From: an uncultured archaeon
Lineage (GTDB): Archaea > Halobacteriota > Methanosarcinia > Methanosarcinales > Methanoperedenaceae
Length of the DNA: 15,903 nt
Direction of reading: 5' to 3'
Assembly: GCA_902386085.1 (NCBI GenBank)
Contig: CABMIA010000173.1
Location: 1 to 15,903 of the forward strand
Shown here: positions 1 through 6,714 of the stretch, in pieces
Layout of the letters: every line of letters begins with the position of its first letter
Position numbering within the stretch: position 1 is the stretch's first letter
Notes under the pieces: model-generated
The model's input: only the letters and a program-made list of their open reading frames with translations
Told to the model about the DNA's origin: nothing
The model's database searches: none
Made by a program: the position numbers and the translations under genes

Positions 1-77
1 AATGTCATAGTATATTGATTTTTCGAAAAAAAAATTCTAAAAATGCTATTTTTGAATGTATGTCAAATGTTAACCGC

Positions 78-431
78 TTAATAGAAAAAAGTGGTATCTG
101 AATAGTTACCATTTTTTTTAACTTGAAATACAGAAATTTCATTGCTTCCTGCATCCACTGCCAATAAATACTTGCCATCATCCGTTAGAATTACTCCCCC
201 CTGATTTCCAAGACTAACTCCTGTTCCTAAGCCATTTGTTGAAAAACTTCCTGACATGCTTAATGAACCATCTGCCGACCTTTCAAAGCTTATTATTCTA
301 TTATCTGTCACATTATTGGTCTCTGTATATACTGCTCCAATCTTATGGTTCTCCTTATCTGGTCCAGCCATAGCAGGAGCTATTGTTATGGCCAAAATTG
401 CCAAAAACAATAAAATATTTTTTGCTCTCAT
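78..431 (-). CDS. Truncated secreted lactonase-type beta-propeller protein
   Basis: This 117-residue reading frame begins with a clear signal peptide (about residues 1-22, hydrophobic LLFLAILAITIAPAMA, likely cut after AMA). It then reads like the first blades of a 7-bladed lactonase/YVTN propeller: GAVYTETN, NRIISFERSADGSL, GGVILTDDGKYLLAVDAGSNEISVFQV. Family members are usually 330-400 residues. Here homology-like sequence ends at VKKNG and the frame stops nine residues later in AT-rich DNA, so it is a fragment, either a pseudogene or a gene cut by deletion. The start is well supported: a strong Shine-Dalgarno core (minus-strand AGGAGGT, 435-441) lies a few bases upstream. If made, the product would be exported but could not form a full propeller. 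Family assignment is from motif recognition. Confidence 0.6.
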   Translation of the reverse strand: MRAKNILLFLAILAITIAPAMAGPDKENHKIGAVYTETNNVTDNRIISFERSADGSLSMSGSFSTNGLGTGVSLGNQGGVILTDDGKYLLAVDAGSNEISVFQVKKNGNYSDTTFFY

Positions 432-434
432 ATT

Positions 435-441
435 AACCTCC
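435..441 (-). promoter_or_regulatory. Strong ribosome binding site of the propeller fragment
   Basis: On the minus strand AGGAGGT lies five bases before the ATG at 431. It fixes the start and shows the fragment once had a normal translation signal. Confidence 0.7.
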
Positions 442-582
442 TAATTTCATGTTTGATGCAATTACCTTTCTACTCTGTTCAAGTTGACTCCCATGTATCT
501 CGAATCATTTAAGAAAGGTTTCTCGTAGCAAATTACTCCATTAACCTCGCTTTTACCCTGTTTTTCCCGTTTTAACTATAAA

Positions 583-592
583 CTATATAAGT
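583..592 (-). promoter_or_regulatory. TATA-like box upstream of propeller fragment
   Basis: The minus strand reads CTTATATAGT here, about 150 bases before the start at 431, giving a predicted leader of about 125 nt. The 13-mer TTTTTCCCGTTTT (plus strand, 561-573) falls near the expected transcription start and recurs at 4656-4668 near the cytochrome start. Confidence 0.35.
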
Positions 593-814
593 TTCTTCTC
601 AATACTATTTAAAACTTATCTCTCGATAGTGTTTTTATCGACAGAATATTATTGTCTTTACAATAATAAGAATAAATTCAACAGAAATAGAGCAATCACG
701 GAAACAAAGAGTCCTACTTAAAAAATAATCTGAGTTATTATATTTTTAATAATAAAATTTTATATTTATAGTATTGTATTATCTTTCTTTCTCTTATTAC
801 TTAAAAATTTTCTC

Positions 815-895
815 CAGCAACTGTAGAGTAAAGGAGAGGTCTTTCAACCTCCCCCCTCATCAAACTGCACGAACAGATTTTCCGTATTTACATCT
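815..895 (-). mobile_element. Possible degenerate group II intron 3' (domain V-like) remnant
   Basis: On the minus strand the order is AAATACGG, AAAA, TCTGTTCGTGCAGTTTGATG, then a G-run, AGGTTGAAAGACCTCTCC and TTTACTCTAC. This resembles the domain V hairpin and following bases of bacterial-type group II introns (GCCGTAT..., tetraloop, ...GTACGTGCGGTTTGATGAGGGGG). Stem pairing is imperfect, the catalytic AGC is not clearly kept, and no reverse transcriptase is present. If correct, only a tail is left. Recognition is from memory of intron sequences and is tentative. Confidence 0.3.
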
Positions 896-1093
896 AGCAA
901 GAGTTCAAAAAATTAAAATTGGCACTAATTGGCGTCTGGCAGAAATCCCAAAAAAATCAAGAATGCTTATCGAAAAACTTGGACTAAATATGGATGGTAC
1001 GTAAAACGTTCAGTTGCCTGCAAACCTTATTCCATTAGTAAACCTGCCATTGGTGTTTTATCCTTATCACAGTTTGCCGAATAAAATTCCGTT

Positions 1094-3820
1094 TTACCTA
1101 TTCATGACCACCCCGCTAATATTTCCTGTTGGTTTCGGGGTCAGAATTATATTCTGGGTTATTGTGGTGAATGCCGTAACCGTCACGAACACGCTGCTGT
1201 TCTGATAGTATTCAGGTTCTTTATTTGCGATCAACTGGTATGTACCGTTCTCTAAACTGAGTGAATAGAATCCGCTCTCATTGGTGGTTGTATGAATACC
1301 GGTATTCGTAGATACGGTTGCTCCTGCAATATTATTTCCCAGTATCCCATAGACAGTGCCATTATCAAAGCCACTGGGTTTAACAACTGTGAACTGGGCA
1401 CTTGCAACTCCGCTCCATTTACCGTTCAGGGGATAATATGGTTTCGATGGATCGGTCCTGGGAGCGGAAGACATTCCTTTAACTTTTACATTATAGGTGC
1501 CCTGGAGAGTGGAAGTATCGATCGTTGCGTTCACACCCTCGCTCATTGAATTAAACATTCCGTCCTGAGGAGTCATATTCGTCCAGTCAAGAACCACACC
1601 GGAAGCATTGGTTAGCTGGTATTGGGCCGCAGCTATCTGGAGCATGTCATCAGAAACTGTAAACAGGACTTGTGCAGGAGTTCCTGATATTACTGATGGG
1701 GTGACTGATAGGCCTGATATTGAAGGCGGAGTGCCTGCATCTTTATAGGTAACTGCATGATTATCGGCATTGTCGTGACAACCACCATCACCGCAAAATC
1801 TTATATCGCCTGAATGGCCTTCTCCCGGTGCATGGAATGGAGAATCCGGGAGGTTTGCATAATAATGGCAGCTCAAGCAGTTTTTTCCAGCAGCAGTTCC
1901 CACGGGTCCGCCGGGATGGTACCTTAATTGCCCAGGCAGCGGCCTTGGTTGGGAATCCCCTGTTAAATGGCACCATTTACAATCGGTTTTTCCGTGATCC
2001 GGAGATTTTCTATACTGTAATGATATGTTGTTATACTGGGCCGGATTCCGTCCGTCAGGAGAGTGGCAATCTTCACAAAAATATGTGTTGCTTGAGTTGG
2101 CTGCACCGAGACCAGCGTCAGGCGACATGGTGATATTTGCGGCACCAAAATGGCAACCCATGCAGTCTTCGTCTGTTACGTTCTGGTCCGCTCCGCTTAT
2201 GAAGGTATGTCTTCCGAACAGGCTTGTGTTCACATAATATCTTGTACCAGGGGATGAGTGGCATCCGACGCAGCCTCCACCTGCTGCTGTCACCTTGTGC
2301 GGGTCGCCATGGCAGGCAAGACACTGGCTCTGCGTATACTGGGAAAATGATGGTTCGCTTATGGGATGATTTACCGGCGCTGTGGTATGGCAGGTGTGAC
2401 AGTCTTTTATGGTTATGTTATGCATTGCATTATGGCACATCCTGCACTGAACATCAGGCAAGCCATCGCCGTTCGCATCGGCATGAGCAAAACCAGGATT
2501 CCAGTCAGGGATTTGATCAGTGGTGAAGGCTTTGCCTGTGGCTCCCGGATTATGGCAGCTATTGCATTCAGGTATCCGTATTATCGGTTTTCTCTGGATA
2601 GGATAGTTACTTGAAATAGTATATTTTATTTCGCCATCCTGCAATTGGATCAATTTCACTATCCATGTGCCCATAAAGGGGCCTGTGATGTTCATGTTGA
2701 TGGGAGTTGACAGGCTCTGGACCGTATTGCAGGGGTTGCCCCCGCATGGCCCTTGCAGTGCCGTTGCGGTATTGTCTACCGGGCCGATGGTGTATAATTC
2801 AACGTTTTTTGTGGTGTTTTCCCCTGTGATCGTTATTGTTAGGTTTTCCGCGCCGTTCACCGAGATTATGTATGTGTCGGTGAAAGATTCGTAAGATGTG
2901 AAGGTAAGTTTACTAGCTCCAAGTTCTCCTTTTAATTGGAACTGGTCCTGCGGAATTGCCGGATAGTTCAGGGTACCGTGACAGTTTTCGCACGTCAGGT
3001 TGTTATGTGTACCCGATGAAAAGCCTATGCTTGTGCCTTTGAGGGTATAGCTTGCAATGTTTGCCGTATCAGTCCCGGTATTGTCATGGAGAAAGGATGT
3101 ATGGCACTGGGTACATGATGTAGCGGTCACATGGGACGAAATGTCATACGGCGGCTGGGAGTACCATGCTCCCTGCAGGAATCCGCCGCTATGCCCGTAT
3201 TGCATTTCATGGACATGCATCGGATTTGCGGTAAGCGGCGGGCCCATAAACGGCTGTGAGGGGTCAGACCCGACATAGAAGCCGCGTGAGCCGCTGTGGC
3301 ATAAATATGTACAGGATTGAATGCCGCCGCCTTCTCCGTGGATGTAGCTTGTTTCTATATCGCTATCCCTTCTATAATGGCAGTTCTGGCATCCGAATAT
3401 TGTCGTCTGGAACTGTGCGGCGGCGGTTATCGGTGTGCCGTTGATCGCGGCATCAAGTGTTATAGTGTAGTTGCCTGAGTACTGCTCTCCAAAGGAAGCA
3501 TAGTCGAAGTATCCGGAATATGTACCCGGATGGCTTATGTCCTCCTGAAGGGGTACCTGCTGTATGTGCTGTGTGTATTGCAATGTGGCCGCATTTGTGA
3601 GAGGGTCTGTTGCATTCAATAAAGTCAGGTGCGGATATGTGACATTGACATTCAGCACTTTTAATACAGAGGGAGTTTCAGCGTCATCGCTGAATATTGT
3701 TGTTGTGCCCGAAATGACCCTGATATCGTCCACATACCAGCCTTCATAATTTACGGCAGCGTCAGATTTGAACCTGAAGCCAAGTAATATTTTATTTCCT
3801 GCATATGGGGTGAGGTTCAT
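1094..3820 (-). CDS. Multiheme c-type cytochrome, main (C-terminal) part after an in-frame stop
   Basis: This is the heme-bearing part of a large exported electron-transfer protein. It opens (residues 1-50) with the end of an immune-inhibitor-A-like beta domain (YEGWYVDDIRV). Residues about 143-682 carry twelve CXXCH heme sites (CQNCH, CTQCH, CENCH, CNSCH, CRMCH, CHTCH, CLACH, CVGCH, CMGCH, CEDCH, CKWCH, CLSCH) plus one CX3CH (CTYLCH) and one CX4CH (CGDGGCH). A PPC-like beta domain sits between the fourth and fifth canonical sites (about 295-410). An Ig-like domain (about 690-808) and a carboxypeptidase-regulatory-like domain (about 815-895) follow. The C-terminus stops just after a second such domain begins (GNISGVV), so it may also be truncated. 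The ATG at 3820 is internal: the same frame is open back to the TAA at 3974 and matches the upstream ORF at 3974-4618. The true gene is 1094-4618, 1174 codon positions before the final stop. Function inferred: extracellular electron transfer. Confidence 0.8.
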   Translation of the reverse strand: MNLTPYAGNKILLGFRFKSDAAVNYEGWYVDDIRVISGTTTIFSDDAETPSVLKVLNVNVTYPHLTLLNATDPLTNAATLQYTQHIQQVPLQEDISHPGTYSGYFDYASFGEQYSGNYTITLDAAINGTPITAAAQFQTTIFGCQNCHYRRDSDIETSYIHGEGGGIQSCTYLCHSGSRGFYVGSDPSQPFMGPPLTANPMHVHEMQYGHSGGFLQGAWYSQPPYDISSHVTATSCTQCHTSFLHDNTGTDTANIASYTLKGTSIGFSSGTHNNLTCENCHGTLNYPAIPQDQFQLKGELGASKLTFTSYESFTDTYIISVNGAENLTITITGENTTKNVELYTIGPVDNTATALQGPCGGNPCNTVQSLSTPINMNITGPFMGTWIVKLIQLQDGEIKYTISSNYPIQRKPIIRIPECNSCHNPGATGKAFTTDQIPDWNPGFAHADANGDGLPDVQCRMCHNAMHNITIKDCHTCHTTAPVNHPISEPSFSQYTQSQCLACHGDPHKVTAAGGGCVGCHSSPGTRYYVNTSLFGRHTFISGADQNVTDEDCMGCHFGAANITMSPDAGLGAANSSNTYFCEDCHSPDGRNPAQYNNISLQYRKSPDHGKTDCKWCHLTGDSQPRPLPGQLRYHPGGPVGTAAGKNCLSCHYYANLPDSPFHAPGEGHSGDIRFCGDGGCHDNADNHAVTYKDAGTPPSISGLSVTPSVISGTPAQVLFTVSDDMLQIAAAQYQLTNASGVVLDWTNMTPQDGMFNSMSEGVNATIDTSTLQGTYNVKVKGMSSAPRTDPSKPYYPLNGKWSGVASAQFTVVKPSGFDNGTVYGILGNNIAGATVSTNTGIHTTTNESGFYSLSLENGTYQLIANKEPEYYQNSSVFVTVTAFTTITQNIILTPKPTGNISGVVMNR

Positions 3821-3973
3821 GGTTTCCCGTATCCAGGAGCCATTGGTATTGCCTGTTATCCCGTTCCCAAGATTATTCCCATTGGGGTCTGTGTTGTTAG
3901 TAAGTGTCCCGGGGAGGTTTGTCCAGCTATTCCCGCCTGTCGATACGGCGACGTATCCGTAATCCCAGTCCGG

Positions 3974-4618
3974 TTACATTGAGTACCATGTCCAGAAAGT
4001 AAGGTTTGCGCCGGTCACCACGCTGAGGTCGATCACCTTTATCATCCAGAGATCTATATTATCTACGTAATTTTTTTGCGTGGTTATGGGTGATGATGCA
4101 GTATCGGCTTTATAGCTGTAGGTTCCGCTGTGGTTTCGATAGCTTGCCTGCGGCCATGCAGGTAATGATGTAAGCCCTGTGGCGGGTTTTACTGTGCCTG
4201 TGCTGTTATCGAGAACCATCAGTGATATAAGGTTTTTCTGTTTTTCATTGCCATATCCGTCTGTATCCAACCACGACCAGCCATTGTACCCGCCGCGGAA
4301 AAATGGCCCAAGCTGGTAGGGTGTCTGACCGACTGACAGGATCGCTGTAAAATTATTTGCCGGGAATGATTTAATATTGATTAAAGGTGCTGCTGTGCTT
4401 TTCAGGAGAGGTTTTGTTTGTTTTGCCAGATGGCAGCCTGAGCACTCAGGATCTGTAAAATTTCCGGTTATGTTATCATGAATTTTCGTAACCTGAGCCC
4501 CGTGGGTAGAAGTAATAGTTATGAGAAAAATCAATGTGCATATTGAAAAAACAAACCAAAGCTGTTTTAGATTTCCAAAGCCATGCCATCTGATTTTAGA
4601 TTCTGTATAGTATCCCAT
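3974..4618 (-). CDS. Multiheme cytochrome, N-terminal part ending at in-frame TAA
   Basis: This 214-residue ORF is the amino-terminal part of the cytochrome continued by 1094-3820. It has a long basic leader and a hydrophobic export segment at about residues 20-40 (LWFVFSICTLIFLITITSTHG), one heme site CSGCH at 59-63, and a beta domain from about 90 that resembles immune inhibitor A/M6-peptidase-associated domains (NIDLWMIKVIDLSV, LTFWTWYSM). The family pattern continues without interruption in the same frame after the stop: YSM, TAA, PDWDYGYVAVSTGG. An acidic residue is usual at the stop position, so GAA to TAA by one substitution is the simplest explanation. A TATA-like box lies at about 4691-4702. 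Expressed alone it would give an exported monoheme fragment. Nonsense mutation, sequencing error and read-through cannot be told apart here. Confidence 0.75.
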   Translation of the reverse strand: MGYYTESKIRWHGFGNLKQLWFVFSICTLIFLITITSTHGAQVTKIHDNITGNFTDPECSGCHLAKQTKPLLKSTAAPLINIKSFPANNFTAILSVGQTPYQLGPFFRGGYNGWSWLDTDGYGNEKQKNLISLMVLDNSTGTVKPATGLTSLPAWPQASYRNHSGTYSYKADTASSPITTQKNYVDNIDLWMIKVIDLSVVTGANLTFWTWYSM

Positions 4619-4690
4619 CTAATACCCGCCCTATCCTTTATTAAGCCGCAAACCCTTTTTCCCGTTTTGTCAAAATAACTTGAGATTATC

Positions 4691-4702
4691 AATATATAAA
4701 TT
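4691..4702 (-). promoter_or_regulatory. TATA-like promoter of the cytochrome gene
   Basis: The minus strand reads AATTTATATATT, preceded by a purine-rich BRE-like GCGACA, about 75 bases before the ATG at 4618. Transcription should start near 4665-4670, next to the 13-mer TTTTTCCCGTTTT (plus strand, 4656-4668) shared with the propeller gene leader. Confidence 0.45.
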
Positions 4703-5060
4703 TGTCGCTTTCATTTTCGGAAGACAGTTACAGATTTTCACTCTTTGAATGCTCTCTTGCTTCGATTCTTGATAGTTTGAAGTATGCACCGCATTTTGAG
4801 CAGGGCGGGTGACGAATTCACCTTTGCGTGAACGAAATAGGAGTGCTTCCTCGCGCATCCATGTTAATGGATAGCTTAAACATGAAATTTTTCAAGCATC
4901 AAATTGAATACTCTTTTGCATTTTATTTCGCTCCTGATATAGGCAGATATCATTATTTTCTTAGGAACAATTTCCCATACGCGTTCTAAGATGCATTCCT
5001 GCAATGAGGGCTAGTTTAGACACATAAATACATGTGGAACACTTTCGCCGCGCTTTCATC
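4703..5060. other. Intergenic region between divergent cytochrome and DUF763 genes
   Basis: I see no convincing gene. A minus-strand frame (4670-4858) and a 35-codon plus-strand frame (4882-4989) are open but have no ribosome binding site or recognisable motif. The stretch mainly separates two divergent promoters. Confidence 0.4.
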
Positions 5061-5063
5061 AGC

Positions 5064-5073
5064 TTTAATATAG
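5064..5073 (+). promoter_or_regulatory. TATA box giving a leaderless DUF763 transcript
   Basis: TTTAATATAG is centred about 25 bases before the ATG at 5093, the spacing expected between an archaeal TATA box and the transcription start. No SD precedes the ATG. The mRNA probably begins at or next to the start codon. Confidence 0.55.
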
Positions 5074-5092
5074 CAGCTGCCAACTATTATTT

Positions 5093-6004
5093 ATGCGTAC
5101 AGGAACCGTATGCCTTCCCCTCCACAGCGGAAAAGCGCCTCCGTGGCTTTTTAAGAGAATGGTAAAATTAGCCGGCGGCATAAGCGAGGCGCTCATCTAT
5201 GAATACGGTCAGGATGAGTTTTTAAAGAGGCTCTCTGACCCTTACTGGTTCCAGGCGCTCTCCTGTGTGCTCGGGTTTGACTGGCATTCATCGGGAACCA
5301 CGACTACGACGTGCGGGGCGCTAAAGATGGCGCTATCGCCAGAGGTGCACGGCATAGCGGTCGCAGGGGGCAAGGGCGCAGTATCACGAAAAGCGCCTGA
5401 AGAGATAGAGGAAAGCGCCGAGGTATTTTCACTTTCTCCTGACAAGACAGAGAGGCTCAAATATTCAAGCAGGATGTCTGCAAAGGTGGACAACTCCTGC
5501 ATTCAGGACGGCTACCAGCTATACCATCACTGTTTTTTCCTGACAGAAAAGGGTGACTGGGCTGTGGTGCAGCAGGGCATGAACGTCGATTATGCCCGGC
5601 GGTATCACTGGCTTTCAGATTCCATGATCGGCTTCATCGAGCCTCACGGGATATGCTGTGACATGAAGGAAGAAGAGGTTCTGGACATGACCGCAAACGA
5701 GAGCGAATCGTGCCGGAAAATAAGCCTCGACCTTGTTAAGGACAATCCAGCGCATCTTATGAAGTATTTCAAGCATTCAAAGCAGCTTGTGCTTTTCGAT
5801 TTTGAAAACGGATTCGGGCTTCCTCCCCGCCATCACCTGACTGATATCGATCTCGGTAAGCATGGAATGGAGGTACTGAAAAAAGCTTACGAACTTCAGC
5901 CTTCAAACTACGAGGAACTCATATCGCTTGCAGGCATGGGTCCCAAGAAAATCCGCGCGCTTGCGCTCATATCCGACCTTGTATACGGAAGTGCACCGAG
6001 CTGA
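5093..6004 (+). CDS. DUF763 family protein, interrupted by in-frame TGA
   Basis: The 303-residue frame matches DUF763 (PF05559) from its first residue: MRTGTVCLPLHSGKAPPWLF, the Trp- and Cys-rich core WFQALSCVLGFDWHSSG, GIAVAGGKG, and DNSCIQDGYQLYHHCFF. A helix-hairpin-helix-like segment (residues about 277-292, LAGMGPKKIRALALI) suggests nucleic-acid contact. The family is common in archaea and has no established function that I know of. Archaeal members run about 360-400 residues. This one stops at SAPS followed by TGA, but the same frame continues with DPVKYSFTHGGKDGFPYP to a TAA at 6191-6193, restoring about 366 positions. Homologs have Trp after SAPS, so TGG to TGA explains the break. The start is supported by the TATA box at 5064-5073. 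Confidence 0.85.
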   Translation: MRTGTVCLPLHSGKAPPWLFKRMVKLAGGISEALIYEYGQDEFLKRLSDPYWFQALSCVLGFDWHSSGTTTTTCGALKMALSPEVHGIAVAGGKGAVSRKAPEEIEESAEVFSLSPDKTERLKYSSRMSAKVDNSCIQDGYQLYHHCFFLTEKGDWAVVQQGMNVDYARRYHWLSDSMIGFIEPHGICCDMKEEEVLDMTANESESCRKISLDLVKDNPAHLMKYFKHSKQLVLFDFENGFGLPPRHHLTDIDLGKHGMEVLKKAYELQPSNYEELISLAGMGPKKIRALALISDLVYGSAPS

Positions 6005-6193
6005 CGCGATCCTGTGAAGTACAGTTTCACACACGGTGGAAAGGATGGGTTTCCTTATCCTGTAGACAGGGAAGTCTATGATAATTCGATACAGGTGCTG
6101 AAGGAATCACTCGATAGCGCGAAGCTTGACAGGAGAGAGAAGTACAATGCAATAAAAAGATTGCAGGAGTTCGTTGTGGTATCGGATTGTTAA
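6005..6193 (+). pseudogene. C-terminal tail of DUF763 beyond the in-frame TGA
   Basis: This 62-codon stretch is in the same frame as the preceding gene and has a DUF763-like end: RDPVKYSFTHGGKDGFPYP, then REVYDNSIQVLKESLDSAKL, then RREKYNAIKRLQEF. It has no start codon or SD of its own, so it is not translated independently. Its stop TAA (6191-6193) is the first three bases of a family A repeat, so the repeat may have replaced the last few codons. Confidence 0.75.
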
Positions 6194-6255
6194 CAGTCCG
6201 GCGGCCGATATGAACCGACGCAGCCATCGATTCTGAAAATTATGAACCGCGATAG
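6191..6255 (+). repeat. Dispersed repeat family A, copy 1
   Basis: It begins TAACAGTCCGGCGGCCGATA and continues with TGAACCGACGCAGCC, TTCTGAAAAT and GAACCGC. The same order of blocks recurs at 9481-9570, 10033-10114 and 10233-10299. Its palindromic core here is CGGC-GGCCG. It abuts the DUF763 stop codon. Confidence 0.7.
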
Positions 6256-6304
6256 ACGTGGATTATTACCAATCATTGACAGGGATGCTATCTAACGAAA
6301 ATCA

Positions 6305-6578
6305 TCATTTTTCGCCAATTGGCAATCCTCTGATACAGATTTCAGTATCTTCGATGATAACAATGGCTCCCTTTCATCAGATCTTCTTTGATGTTTGAAA
6401 GATTGGATGAAATAAGCGAATTAATATGATCAGGGGAAGGATCCCCCAAGCGGATATAATTACAGAGGTTTACTGGAATAGGTATGCGCAAGTATAGTTC
6501 CAAAATCCAGGTCTGCAGCAGTACGATCATGTCTTTTTCATTATCGCTTGATTTTGCCAAGTTCGAAACGTGCGTCAT
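6305..6578 (-). pseudogene. Frameshifted DUF5615 (PIN-like) toxin gene remnant
   Basis: Reading the minus strand across frames recovers the order of a DUF5615 PIN-like protein: THVSNLAKSSDNE (near 6578-6540), then ADLDFGTILAHTYSSKPL in another frame (about 6463-6516), YIRLGDPSPDHINSLISS and NIKEDLMKG (about 6371-6465), then AIVIIEDTEICIRGLPI to TGA at 6305-6307. At least three frameshifts separate the pieces and the N-terminal strand-helix is missing. DUF5615 proteins are about 110-120 residues, often paired with a DUF433 antitoxin. No DUF433 frame is visible next to it. It cannot make a functional protein. Confidence 0.6.
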
Positions 6579-6652
6579 TTAAAAACGAAAAACCTATACC
6601 ATATAGTGTATATTGATTCAAAAGGGGAAGAAACTGAATGTTTTAAAATGAA

Positions 6653-6662
6653 ATATTTATAG
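6653..6662 (+). promoter_or_regulatory. TATA-like promoter of the ADH-nitroreductase operon
   Basis: ATATTTATAG lies about 55-60 bases before the ATG at 6715. The predicted transcription start near 6685 leaves a leader of about 30 nt that contains the GGAGGA ribosome binding site at 6701-6706. Confidence 0.5.
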
Positions 6663-6714
6663 ATGTACTAGATTTGTTATTTTGATTGTTAAGTTACAAT
6701 GGAGGAAGATTATT

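Larger units (their letters stand above)
442..1093. other. AT-rich gene-poor region with possible mobile-element remnants
   Basis: I see no complete gene here. 442-770 is very AT-rich and probably holds the promoter of the minus-strand propeller gene. 820-890, read on the minus strand, resembles a decayed group II intron 3' region (separate entry). From about 929 to 1084 the plus strand has a short open frame containing WTKYGWYVKRSVACKPYS that ends in TAA at 1082-1084. Together with an overlapping frame ending at 1004 it may be a frameshifted coding remnant, but I do not recognise the family. Confidence 0.4.

Noticed and set aside
774..1004. Plus-strand 76-codon ORF with NLPPHQTARTDFPYLHLA
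   Set aside because: It is translated from the intron-like remnant and AT-rich flank. No SD, no complete domain; such peptides look like artefacts of intron 3' sequence.
4670..4989. Small ORFs between the cytochrome and DUF763 (62 codons minus, 35 codons plus)
   Set aside because: No motif, no ribosome binding site, and they overlap divergent promoter DNA.
3974..6004. Stop-codon recoding (TGA as Trp or TAA/TAG as an amino acid) to explain the two internal stops
   Set aside because: TGA ends ADH, nitroreductase, hicB, the TumE-like gene and KilA-N; TAA ends DUF763 and the hicA tail. The internal codons are not TAG, so pyrrolysine does not apply.
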